Origin: Sodiomyces alkalinus F11
Taxonomy: Eukaryota; Ascomycota; Sordariomycetes; Glomerellales; Plectosphaerellaceae
Direction of reading: 5' to 3'
DNA length: 64,000 bases
Assembly: GCF_003711515.1 (NCBI RefSeq)
Contig: NW_021167085.1
Coordinates: 1,342,575-1,406,574, forward strand
Below, piece by piece: positions 19,896 to 30,738 of this stretch. The first letter of the stretch is position 1; the number at the start of each line of letters is the position of its first letter. The translations under genes and the position numbers were made by a program. The notes under the pieces were generated by a model, which saw only the letters and a list, made by a program, of their open reading frames with translations, had not been told where the DNA came from and made no database searches.

Positions 19896-22800
19896 TTACT
19901 TGTCCAACGCTTGGCTTTGGCACTATATTTCGGTGGTTCACGAGTTAGCAAGCACTCATTCATAGCCGAAGAAGGGGAAGATAAAGAGGACGATAAAAGG
20001 GGGGGGGGGAGAAAAGAAACACTAACCATGTGCCAATATATACCCCTTTTCTTCAGCAAGTCCGCATGATTCCCTTTCTCGAGGACTTTTCCCTCGCCCA
20101 GAACAAAGATAATGTCGGCGTTTTGGACAGTGGCGAGACGGTGCGCCACGACGACCATGGTACGGCCCTTTCCGGCGCGCTCAAAGGCGGCCTGGACGAG
20201 CTTCTCCGACTCGGAGTCGAGGGAGCTGGTGGCCTCGTCGAGGAGCAGGATACGCGGGTTCCGGATGAGGGCGCGGGCGATGGCGAGGCGCTGCTTCTGG
20301 CCGCCGGAGAGGGAGACGCCGCGGGACCCAATGTCGGTGTTGTAGCCGTCGGGCAGGGAGGCGATGAAGTCGTGGATCGAGGCGTCGCGGCAGGCCTGGA
20401 CGAGCTGGTCCTCAGTGACCGTGTCCGGGTCGACGCCCAGCAGGACGTTCTCGCGAACCGTGCCCTGGAACATGTTGGGCTCCTGCGCCACCAGGGAGAG
20501 GTTCTTGCGGTACTCGTAGACGTTGAGGTCGTAGATGTTCTTGTCGTTGCAGAGGATGGCGCCCTGCTGGAGGTCGTAGAAGCGCTCGAGCAGCGAGACG
20601 ATGCTCGTCTTGCCGCAGCCCGACGGCCCCACCAGGGCGGCGAACTGGCCCTTCTCGATGGTCAGGTTGAGACCCTTGAACACGGAGACATTGCGCGTCG
20701 GGTACTTGAAGTGGGCGTCGCGCAGCTCGATCTTGACGCCGCCTTCGGTGTCCGGGATCTGCTCGTCCTTGTCGACGCGGTCCGTGTTCTTCGAGTCGCG
20801 CATGTCGATGATGCGGTTGGACGCCGCCGTGGCCTGCGCCGCGTTGGGCCCGAAGCTCAGCGACTGGCCTGTCGCCTCGGCGCCCTGGATCACGGCCATG
20901 AAGCAGACGAAGAAGTTCTCGGTCTGGTATTCCCGGCTGGCCAGCAGGCGTCCGCCGTACCAGAAGATGAGGCCCTGGCAGCCGAGGCTGACGCTCTCGG
21001 CGAAAGCGATGACGATGGAGGCCCACCGCGCCTTCTTGTTCGCCGTGCCCACGAGGTTCTCCAGGAGCGTGTCGTACCGCGAGCTGATGACGTCTTCCAT
21101 GGTCAGGGCCGAGACGGTCCGGAACGCGCCGATGGCCTCGGCGGCGAACTTTGAGCTCTCGGCGAAGACGGCGGCGTTCATCTGGTCGAACTGGATCTCG
21201 TACCTCATTCTCCAGTAGGCCGAGAAGATGCCCATGGGCATGGTGACGCACATGGCGACCAGGGCCAGTTTCCAGCCGAAGGCGAAGGCGATCGCCAGGC
21301 AGCCGATGAGGTTGAAGATGCCGACAAGCAGGAAGGCCATGTTGATGCCCAGGAGTTCCTCGAGCTGTTTCGGGTCGCCGGCGACGCGGGAGGTCAACGT
21401 GCCGTGGGAATTCTCCTCGAGGTCAAAGAAGGACGTCTTCTGGAACAACATGGCGGCGAAGTACTGTTGCTTGTACACGGAGCTGATGTAGAACTGCAGA
21501 TGAGTGGCGATGTAGCAGTTGAAGAAGTAGGACAGCCCAACACCGATGGCCAGCACCGTAAACATGAGGGACCAGAAGTCGCCCTCTCTCCTGAGTTCGT
21601 TTCCTTGCAGGTAGAAGACGTTGAGGAGCTGGGCGAACAGCCATGCCTGAAGCGGCGTGCCGGTCGCAGCGCACATGGAGGCGAAGGTGGTGGCCACGTA
21701 GAAGGGCCACTTGCTCTTCCGCTCACGGAGCAGCCGGCCGAAGCTGTCAAAGATGTTCCGCTTCGCGTCGTCGTTGCCCTTCACCTGGGGCCCGTCGGCC
21801 AACGACTGCGCCGCGCTCTTCTCCCGCTTGAGCACGGGCTCGAGGTCCTCCTCCTGCCCCTCCTTCTCGTCGATGTCCGCCTCGGTAGCATCCCCCAGGG
21901 ATAGCTTCTGCGCATAGACCAAACCATAGTAGAGGCCACTCTCGTCCTCCAGGAGGGTTTCATGGGTACCCTGTTCCATGACCTTGCCCTTCTTCAGCAC
22001 GACGATACGGTCGGCTTTCTTGATGGTGGAGAGGCGGTGGGCGATGGTGATGGTCGTCCGGTTCTGGGCTACCCTGTCGAGGGCGGCTTGCACGATCTTC
22101 TCGCCACGGACGTCGATGGCGCTGGTGGCCTCGTCGAGAATCACAATCTTGGGTTTCCTCACGATGCTCCGGGCGATGGCAATCCGCTGGCGCTGGCCAC
22201 CGGAGAGCTTAGCGCCACTATCACCGACTCTGGTATCGTATCCCTGGCAAAAAGAAAAGGGTGGTTTTAGTCAGAACCGGGGGTAAAGAAGAGAAAAGAA
22301 AAGAAAGGGGGGAACGGCTTGAGTGGCACTCAGCCATTCAGCGACTCGAGACTTACATCGGGCAGGCGATCGATGAACTCGTCAGCGAAGGATTCTCGAC
22401 AAGCCTCCATCACCAACGCCCTCTTCTTCTCCTCGGTCTCGTTCTCCCAGGGCGAACCGATGAGACCATAGGCGACATTCTTGAAAATGGTATCGTTAAA
22501 AAGAAACGGCTCCTGTTGGACGAGGCCAATCTGAGATCGCCACCATTTGAGGTCAAGTTCATCGAGGGACCGGCTAGATGTTGTGATGGAACCCTTCAGC
22601 TTGACAGCGGGACCCGTTTCTTCGGGCCCGGGTCGAGACTCATCATCATCATCATCATCCGGATCGACAATGCCCTTCTTCTTGTTCTTCTTCTTCTGAG
22701 CCTCCTTCATCTTGTCCTTCTCGACAGCCTTGGCGATGACGTGCTGTTCCTGGAGATTGTACCACCTCTGGATAAGACCGACGATGGTGCTCTTACCGGA

Positions 22801-24215
22801 ACCCGAGGGCCCGACGATGGCGGTGTTCTTGCCGGCCTCGATGGTCAAGTTCAGGCCGTCCAAGACCTTGACATGGGGCCGGCTGGGGTAGGCGAAGGTG
22901 ACGTCGGCGAAGACGATATCTTCGGTGGCAGAGACGTCGGGGTCCTTGAGAGATCCGGTTTTGGGCTGAGGGGCGTCGATGACAGTGAAGAACTCGCAGG
23001 CGGCAACCATGGCCTTGCTGACGGCGATCAGAGGCGTAGAGATGCGTTCGAGGGAGATGACGATCATCATGACGGACATGAGGACGACGATGATGACACC
23101 GGGGTTGGTGAATGCTCCGTCGGAAAAGCGGCGAATGCCGTACCAGAAGGTAAGACCAAAGGCGCCAAAGAGACCGAAGAACTATCGAGGGTCGGTGAGT
23201 CGGTCGGTCAGCGTGTGAATGGAGAGAGAAAGAAAAAAAGGACAGAACGTACGACGAGACCCATCTGCAAAGCGAACAAAGGAGCAGTCATCTGACCCTT
23301 CTTGCGAGCTTCAACCACCCATCGATTGAAGCGGGCGGCGGCGCGGTCCTCGGCTCCACAGGCGGCCAACATGCGAATACTGCCAAAGGCCTCGCTGGCG
23401 ACAGAGGTGGCCTTGGCATCGGCCTTGGTGGTCTCGGCATGGAACTTAATAATAAAGGGAAGCAGGACGGAGATGACGATGAGGATGAAGAGGATGACAG
23501 AGGCGGTGACGAGGGTCAGGTCCCAGCTCCAGGTGAAGGCGACGATGATGGCGGCCCAGATGGTGCCGTTGTACTCCATGAAGGTGCCCAGCTTCTCGGA
23601 GATGCCCAGCTGCAGGGTGTTGGCGGTGGAGGTGATGGTGGAGGCGGCGCTGCCCGAGGGCATCGAGTCAAGGACGTGGATGGACTGGCCGAAGAGGCAC
23701 TTGAGGTAGTGCAGGCGGATGGCGGACGACAGGCGGATGCCGATCATACGGAAGCAGAACTTGTGGACGATGGTGAGGGCGAAGCGGCCGAGGAAGAGAG
23801 CCAGGATGTAGAGCGCCTGCCTGTCGAGGAGGCTCTCGAAGTCCGGGCGGGAGAGGGTGGGCGGTTCCATGAAGTAGCCTGTGAACTGGCCGACGAGCTG
23901 ACCGAAGATGACGTTCATCAGGGGCAGGGTGGTGCCGGAGCCGATGGCGGCCAGGCAGGCGAGGATACCCATGAGTAAATCCCATCTGTTGCCATAGGAG
24001 AAGATGCGGATGTAGTCCTTGATGGCCGGTTCACGCTCGGGTCGCGTCTTGGAGTTGGAGGTTGTCTCTGTCCCTGCCTCTGTCCCTGCCTCTGTCCCTG
24101 TCCCTGTCCCTGTCTCCGTCTCTGTCTTCCCCTGCTCTTCCGGCTTGTTTTTGTTACCCTTTTCGAGGATAGGGTCTGCCGGGGGAGGCGACACCTTGTC
24201 GTCGGTGTCGAGCAT
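19896..24215 (-). CDS. Full-length ABCB (MDR/Pgp-type) transporter
   Basis: Four exons, 24215-23253, 23181-22357, 22243-20027 and 19922-19896, encode 1343 residues. The arrangement is TMD-NBD-TMD-NBD. NBD1 has Walker A GPSGSGKS (444-451), signature LSGGQ (from 609) and Walker B VILDEATSAID. NBD2 has Walker A GPSGCGKT, LSGGQKQR and LLLDEATSSLD. All key ATPase residues are present at both sites. The last exon is only 27 nt and adds CQSQALDK after GIYWHM; without splicing the frame runs on into non-conserved sequence. The N-terminus carries a Thr/Glu/Gly repeat. NBD1 has a charged insert of about 50 residues between Walker A and the Q loop, with a run of six Asp. It is likely a plasma-membrane drug or metabolite exporter; substrate is unknown. 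Confidence 0.94.
24065..24126 (-). repeat. Imperfect GTCCCT/GCCTCT repeat encoding a Thr-Glu-Gly tract
   Basis: On the plus strand this is a run of TGTCCC and TGCCTC hexamers. On the coding strand it encodes alternating Thr-Glu, Thr-Gly and Thr-Glu-Ala-Gly units in the cytoplasmic N-terminus of the ABC transporter (about residues 31-50). Such tracts vary easily in length. Confidence 0.85.
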
Positions 24216-25709
24216 GTTGATTCACTTGGGTAGGCCGTGAAGTTTGACTGTGGTTTTTGTTTTCAGGCCTGCTAGAGATGAGGTTGATCCGATATGGGAG
24301 CAGTCTCAGTCTGTCTCATTGAGGAGACGAAGAAGAAGGCGAGTTCTGAGAGTTGGAAGAGCCTGAGAAGGTGTATCGTCTAGGAGATGGGCAGTGGTCC
24401 TAATATGTACGTCCAAGCAGGAGGCGAATGTCGAAGCTCATTGCAGTAAAAGGAAGGGAGTCCGTATGTGGTGGGTGATATTTACGAATTTTACGAAGCT
24501 ACAGAGACCGCATCATGACTGTAAGAGAGTAAAGGATCCGAGTGGACACAGCAAGGAAGGGTACTCTGATAAATGAACGTACTCCAATGCGAAGGTACGA
24601 AATGGAAGAAAACGGCCAACGGCTTTGACTCTCTCCAGGGAAAATAAACATGTTCTAACGGGCGGGAATTTTTCGCTGGAGATGAGGTCGGTTAATCTGC
24701 CAAGGCCGTACTCGTCGTCAGTTAAGGTACCTTAGGATAGGAGTTGTATGAAGTGCGAGTACGTACGTTGTGCTTCCGTTAAATACGAAAGTACGAGCCG
24801 TGCATATAGCAAGCTCCAATGATAAGGGGGCATGATAAAGAAGTGGAGATGAATGTGGGGATTAAAAGCCCCATTCTCCCGGATGGAGCCAGTACGTTGT
24901 ATGTATTAATTAGGTACCTTGGACAGAATGGTAAGGTACGGTACTTAAGGTAAGGTAGGTACCTACCCGGGTTTGGGGGGGTATAGGACAGAGCCCGATA
25001 ACTGGTCAATCTGTCAACAGTCTTAGAACATCATGTCGACAGAAATTTCTCTGTNNNNNNNNNNNNNNNNNNNNNNNNNNNNNNNNNNNNNNNNNNNNNN
25101 NNNNNNNNNNNNNNNNNNNNNNNNNNNNNNNNNNNNNNNNNNNNNNNNNNNNNNNNNNNNNNNNNNNNNNNNNNNNNNNNNNNNNNNNNNNNNNNNNNNN
25201 NNNNNNNNNNNNNNNNNNNNNNNNNNNNNNNNNNNNNNNNNNNNNNNNNNNNNNNNNNNNNNNNNNNNNNNNNNNNNNNNNNNNNNNNNNNNNNNNNNNN
25301 NNNNNNNNNNNNNNNNNNNNNNNNNNNNNNNNNNNNNNNNNNNNNNNNNNNNNNNNNNNNNNNNNNNNNNNNNNNNNNNNNNNNNNNNNNNNNNNNNNNN
25401 NNNNNNNNNNNNNNNNNNNNNNNNNNNNNNNNNNNNNNNNNNNNNNNNNNNNNNNNNNNNNNNNNNNNNNNNNNNNNNNNNNNNNNNNNNNNNNNNNNNN
25501 NNNNNNNNNNNNNNNNNNNNNNNNNNNNNNNNNNNNNNNNNNNNNNNNNNNNNNNNNNNNNNNNNNNNNNNNNNNNNNNNNNNNNNNNNNNNNNNNNNNN
25601 NNNNNNNNNNNNNNNNNNNNNNNNNNNNNNNNNNNNNNNCCCCCCGACAAACATATTCAAATGAACACCCCCATCATATGAATTTTCCCGCTTTCTTGTC
25701 GGTCTTCAC
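24216..25709. other. Intergenic region interrupted by an assembly gap
   Basis: This includes the promoter of the ABC transporter, a GGTACC-rich stretch at about 24900-24970, the N gap (25055-25639) and the probable 3' UTR of the ARS2 gene. No coding signal is visible in the known bases. Confidence 0.5.
25055..25639. other. Assembly gap (585 Ns)
   Basis: The gap is a continuous run of N. The right flank begins with a C run (25640-25645), and the left flank has a GGTACC-rich stretch and a G run at 24975-24981. Open frames that cross it are artefacts. Confidence 0.99.
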
Positions 25710-28588
25710 CTAGTAATTCAGCTCACCACCCCCACCGCCAGCAACATGGTCCAAGTCCTCATAGCTCTTGAGGCTTCGCCCCATTGTTGCCTCTCGTGGT
25801 CCCACCGTTGCACCTCCTGCTGCACCATCGCCCCATCTACCCGCGCCGCTTCGCCCACGACCACCGTCCCATCTCTGGTTCGGCCGTCTGTCGTACGGAC
25901 CCGTGCGGTAGTTGCCTCGTCCTCCTCCCATCCCGCCCCGTCGAATTGGACCCGCCCCGTCTCGATGGTCGCCGCCGCTACCGGCCCAGCTCGCACCCGG
26001 TATTGTGTTGTTGCCCGGCATAAACGGCGGGAACCCCCCGGCCGGCATCGGGAACCCTGGGATCGGCATCATGCTGTTCATGTTGAAAGTGTTGAGGTTA
26101 AACCCGCGAGGTGTCCCTGCCGCCGTTTGCCCACCGGTTGGCGGGAAATGCCCGTTGGAGTTGGCATCGGTCCGCGAAGGAGCAATGTGAGAAGGATCCA
26201 TAACGTAGGCGTTGATAAGCTCAAACTGCAGGGCAACAGTCGATTAGCTTCTGCAATTCTTCACTCCAGAACTCACAGCGCAGATGGCGAGAGAAGGAAG
26301 AAAAAGAGAAAAAAAGAAGAAAAAACGGGAACAGCATACCTCTTGCTTGATGCTATCAAGCCATTCCGTGTGTCGCTTCTCAACGTGCTTCCGCCAAAAG
26401 TGCTCTTCCTTAAACAGCTTAGTACACTCCGGCACCTTGCACCTGAACTTATGCTCGTCTTCTTGCTTCACATGCTTGGCCAGTTCCTCGTTGATGGCCT
26501 CCTCCACCGGCTTTCCGCCGAGTTTACGGATGTCTACCGACTCGGGTTCCAGGATCTGCATGATCTTGTCCTCGAACGTCTTGACCCAGTTGTATGCACG
26601 TAGCAGCTGTTGCTCCGCCTTGCCACCCGCTCCGCGGAACTTCTTCTCTCCCCCTTCCGCCACCTCGCCCTCTTCGTCGGGCTCGGCCCGCTTCTTGCCG
26701 GGAAATCGCTCTCCAAGCGCGCTGGCCTTGGCCACAGCCTTCGCCGACGTGCTCAGCGTACTCCGCGGCCGCCGGAGATGTCCGCCGGCGCATTTGCGTG
26801 TGAGCTCGTGCACCGAGTCGCACTCGAAAACGCAGTAGAAGCAGAAATTGAAAACCCGACGCAGATACTCGACCATGAGATCCAGCTGCTTCTTCTTCAC
26901 CAGAAGGTCCTCGTCATCAACCTCGTCTTCGTCTACGGCCCCTTCCTCTTCCTCGTCATCTTCCTCCATCAGCTCCATTCCCTCGACGTCGTGCATGCCT
27001 TCGTCCACATCGAGCCGGCGCTCCTTCTTGGTCTTCTTCTTGGCCGGGATAGAAACTGCAGGCTGAAGCCGACCGGCAGTCCTTAGGTCGTCGACTCGTT
27101 CTTCGATTTTCAGAATCGCGTTGAAGTCCGACCCGAAGTCCTCCTCGAATTTGGTAACGAGCCGCTGAACCAGAGACAAGTCCTTTTCGATCCGCTCCGG
27201 GGCCGAGAACAGATCCCAGAGAGCCTTCTTCCGTGGGGAGTGCGGCGGATTGTGGACACCAACATGGCAAGTAAAATCCCCCCGCAATTCGTCCTTGACA
27301 GTCTTGCCGTTGATCAGCTCCAGAGCCTTCTCTGCAGTCGAAGCCGGAGCCGGCGACTTGGACGGCTGTTCCCCGTCGTCGTCCTTCATATCCGCACCGT
27401 CCGATGCCGGCGCTGCGGACTCCGACGATGGATGGAGCATGACCCATCCGATGCGATGATACCGCTTGCTGGGATTCGGGTCCGACAGCGAAAGCCACTT
27501 AAACCCGCCTTCCTCCTCTCCAAGATGCTCCTTGCAGAAGGCCTCCAAGTTGTGCCGGCTAACGTGAGGGGCAATGGTCTTGAACAGCAGAGTCGGCTGA
27601 TAGAGGCTCTCGTCCCGAATGTCAGCCCCTTGGGCTGGCACAAGGTCCCCGACGCCCAGAATCTCGTTGGCAGCCAACGCCTCGCCTTCCTCCTTCTCGA
27701 CGAGACCCCCTTGCCCGTTGCTATCACTCTTTGGCAGACCCTCCAAGGAGTAGTCATCGAAGGCGCCCGATTCAAGGTCTTGCTCCCATTGGCTGTAGCC
27801 ACCACGGCGAAATTCGTTGAGCCGCGCTTTGAATTCGTCCCGGACCTCAGGGACATATCGTTCGCGAAACCACTGCTCTTTCTTGTGCTCGGCGACGAAA
27901 CCGCGCGCCATCTTTCCCTGGAGTTCCTCTTTGTAAGAATCGTAGGCGGCCTGGATCTTGGCCTTTTCCTTTTCGCGTTCTTCTTGGACCTCGCGAGGCC
28001 CCCGAGTTTTCTCTGGTTCTCGCCTACGACCCGTGCGCTGGCGCTCCTTCTCTTCCCGGATTTTCTCATTCATCCGCCACCACTCGCCAAAGTACGAGAA
28101 CCCGACCTGGTATGGAAGCTTGGCCGGATCCATCAGAGGATTCACCGTGAGTGCTGGTGGAGCGTTGTCCTGTCCTGGGACATAGCGGTCGATGTTGGCC
28201 GGAGGGGAATTAATGCGGCGGTCCCTACGGTCATCTCTATCCCGCCCGCCGCCGTAGTCATCACGGGCCCGGCCTCGGGGCTCGTAGCGATCAGTTGCAG
28301 CGGGCGAGCGGGAGCGCCGTCGGTCGCGGTGGGAACGTTCGTGACCTTGGGGGGGTTTATCGTCAGCAAACTGCCAGGTCTTTTGGGATCGCAATCACCG
28401 CCGTGGCAGCAAGTACAGAGTAGTTGTACGCAGACGGGAGCTAGGGAGGTATGGGTATGGGTATGGGTGAAAGCAGAAGACCGATGGTCACATTGCGTAC
28501 CAGGGGAACGGCCTCGATAGAACGGGTCGGTTCTCTCTCTATCAGCCGGCGAGCGCGCCGTATCTCTGAATGACGAGTACGAGTCCAT
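25710..28588 (-). CDS. ARS2/Serrate-like zinc-finger protein (Pir2 type)
   Basis: Three exons, 28588-28501, 28345-26340 and 26225-25710, encode 869 residues. The first 80 residues are rich in Arg, Ser and Asp (RS-like). The SERRATE/ARS2 N-terminal domain follows (SYFGEWWRMNEKIREEKERQ, then a charged helix), then a central region with FKTIAPHVSRHNLEAFCKEH, an acidic stretch, and the C2H2 finger C-x4-C-x12-H-x4-H within CKVPECTKLFKEEHFWRKH. The C-terminus is Gly/Arg/Pro-rich, as in ARS2. ARS2 links the nuclear cap-binding complex to RNA processing and degradation. The 155-bp first intron has a TTGCTGAC branch site and the acceptor CCCAAG; the alternative GGCAG acceptor would give an immediate in-frame stop. 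The start at 28588 is the only ATG of exon 1. Confidence 0.92.
28448..28469. repeat. GGTATG hexamer repeat in ARS2 intron 1
   Basis: Three to four tandem GGTATG hexamers on the plus strand lie within the first intron of the ARS2-like gene. It is telomere-like only superficially. Confidence 0.75.
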
Positions 28589-29590
28589 GACGATCCCTTG
28601 TCTCTTCGTCCGATGAGCCTTCACCGGCCTGGGGAGACAGCCGGGTTCTTATGTAGCACGGAAAAATTATCAATCGATTGCTTGTGTTTGTCGCGATGTC
28701 TATCGTTTTCGTGGTAACCGATAAGGAGAACGAAGGGCCTGTTGTTTGGCGCCATGTTTGCGGTTAGAAAAAAACATTCTGAAGTGCTGTTTGGACGGAG
28801 AAAACGGGTGAGAGAGAAGCGCAGCAATGAGAATAATAAGCGTATAGAAAGAAAAGAAGAAGAATAGCTCTAAAACTTGGAATTGAATCGATAGAACAAG
28901 GAGGAAAGAATGTATCAAGGCCGCTCGAGTGCCAGCACGAGTCAACCAGAGTGAAGGTGGTTGGGAGGAAAGACGGGTTACCGGAACTCGGTGAGAAGAC
29001 GCCGCCGCGTCACAATAACGCGGCTGAAAATATATGAAAAATAAGGTCGAAAGGGTAATACGAACAAGTATTTCAGGTTGCGAGTATAGCCACCTCGACA
29101 ATAAAGAAGGCAGTGACGTTTTACTGCGGATGACAGATGGAGCAAGGCTCTGACCAGCACAAGAGCACGAGAAGATGGATGCGAGTTGGAAGCTGGTTGG
29201 AGCTGACAGAGAGAGATGGGCCGAACGCCGGAGGACAAGTTCGGGCCGACTAGTGGCTTATTGGGCTTAGCGTCATGTCACCCTCTTAATCGCATAACGT
29301 TGATGGGATGGTACGTACCTACGGGCACGGACAGAACAGCAAGGTACGTACCTACCTACCTACCTAGGTATACCTTGTGGAGTCTCGGACAGAGTAAGAG
29401 CCGGGATCTACAGTTACAATGGTTGTCGTCAAGAAAGCACAGATTGATTTCATGGAATATAGTTGAAATCTGCCAATTGCCAGAGGTTTGATTTTCCAAG
29501 CTATGTGGTTATTGCGATGGAATGCTAGTTGAATCGGTTGAATGTACATGGAAGGCAGGGGGCAAAACAAACTGAGGGGAGAAAAAGAAC
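28589..29590. other. Intergenic region upstream of ARS2
   Basis: This is the promoter and leader side of the minus-strand ARS2-like gene. A dense cluster of GTACGTACC/TACCTACC words lies at 29310-29372. I see no coding signal. Confidence 0.45.
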
Positions 29591-29597
29591 AAAAAAA
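29591..29597 (-). terminator. Probable Pol III terminator of tRNA-Gly
   Basis: On the minus strand seven consecutive T residues occur 7 nt past the discriminator base of the tRNA, which fits an RNA polymerase III stop signal. A second T5 run follows at 29586-29582. Confidence 0.75.
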
Positions 29598-29604
29598 GAA
29601 AGTG

Positions 29605-29689
29605 TGCGCCGTACGCGAATCGAACGCGTCTCAACTGCTAATCCGACAGAAGTGGAAGGCAGTTATCATAACCACTAGACCAACGGCGC
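29605..29689 (-). tRNA. tRNA-Gly(UCC) with a 13-nt intron
   Basis: On the minus strand the acceptor stem GCGCCGT pairs perfectly with ACGGCGC, followed by discriminator A. The D arm carries the A-box-like TGGTCTAGTGG. The anticodon stem is ACTGC/GCAGT. The T arm is ACGCG-TTCGATT-CGCGT and holds the B box GTTCGATTC. The anticodon loop reads CTTCCA, then a 13-nt insert (29652-29640), then A, so the intron sits one base 3' of the anticodon as in other nuclear tRNA introns. The anticodon TCC lies at 29656-29654. No CCA is encoded, as expected for a eukaryotic gene. Confidence 0.93.
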
Positions 29690-29970
29690 TTGTTGGGTGT
29701 TGGAAAACCACCGTTACTTTATGTAAATATACCTTTTCCTCCCACCTCCACCTTAAAAAATGTCATGACGTCGATATCAAGCATGTTTCACAGAGTCGAG
29801 GTGTCAGTCGAGAGCCATTTCAGTTTCAGAATGCATAACTCTTTTGCCCTCATGATAGTACACCTCAACCATTCTAATAATTCAGTTTCTGTGGATTCAA
29901 GTCGATATCTCTTTACTACCAACGATTGCCTTATTGTTTCACGAGCAAGATCCAACTCCCAATCCCCAAT

Positions 29971-30738
29971 ATGACTACTTTTATTCCTACCCTCACTCTT
30001 CCCCGTGCGGTCTTCGACCATCCTGCATCCTCGATCTTGTTGCCAGTTTCCTTGGGCATGGCAGTCGGCTATTTGTCAAGCAGTAAGCAATCAGAGTGTT
30101 TTTAATCATTAGAATTCGTCATTCGTGATCCTTCGTTCTCTGTACTTTGGAGTTGTCTGGGGCTGAACATGATCATACTTCAGGGTCCAACCAAAAACAG
30201 ACGTACGCCCGAGTCAAGAATCCGCCTTACAGCCCCCCGTCCTTCGTCTTTGCCCCCGTTTGGACGGTGCTATATGGGTAATTTCCCTTGTTTCCCTATG
30301 TTTCATTCCCCTCCGTCTCCAGTCCCCCACGGGGTCTGACATACTTCCAGCGTGATGGGCTACGCAGCGTACCGCGCCGTGAGCGCTGGCCTTAGTCTCA
30401 GCGCAACCAGCGAGCAATCCGACCTAGCCCGCCAAGGCGCGACACTCTATACGTTACAGCTGGCCCTGAACTTAGTCTGGACCCCTCTCTTCTTCGTCCT
30501 CAGGCGCCCTGTCGAGGCTCTCGTTGACATCGTGGCCCTCCTGGGTTTGAATGCCTATCTCGCCTACACCTGGGGCCAAGTGGACCGCATTTCTGGCCTG
30601 CTGCTGCTTCCCTACCTGGGATGGCTTGGGTTCGCAACCTACCTCTGTGCCGGTACGGGGTATCTTAATGGATGGGACATCAGCGACAAGGCCATTGAAG
30701 GTGAAGGAAAGGGGAAGGGGAAAGCGAAGGAACAGTAG
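29971..30738 (+). CDS. TspO/MBR family membrane protein
   Basis: Three exons, 29971-30082, 30184-30277 and 30351-30738, encode 197 residues. Splice sites are GTAAGC...TTCAG and GTAATT...TCCAG, and both joins fall inside codons. The family pattern is clear: KNPPYSPPSFVFAPVWTVLY, then GYAAYR, then LQLALNLVWTPLFF, NAYLAYTW and YLGWLGFATYL. Five membrane segments are predicted. TspO/translocator proteins bind porphyrins and, in some organisms, sterols. The mitochondrial outer membrane or ER is the likely site, but nothing in the sequence decides it. The C-terminus is a Gly/Lys/Glu tail. It lies next to a tRNA gene and converges on the mitochondrial carrier gene. Confidence 0.92.

Noticed and set aside
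20030..21154. 374-codon frame opposite the ABC transporter
   Set aside because: It mirrors NBD2 and TMD2 on the other strand and has no domain-like features.
25006..25713. Open frames of more than 200 codons spanning the Ns
   Set aside because: They exist only because Ns are read as open. No real coding sequence is supported.
28448..28469. Telomeric repeat
   Set aside because: The hexamer is GGTATG rather than TTAGGG, only a few copies are present and it lies inside an intron.
27240..28520. 426-codon plus-strand frame opposite ARS2
   Set aside because: It is antisense to the ARS2 coding exons, with no recognisable motif.
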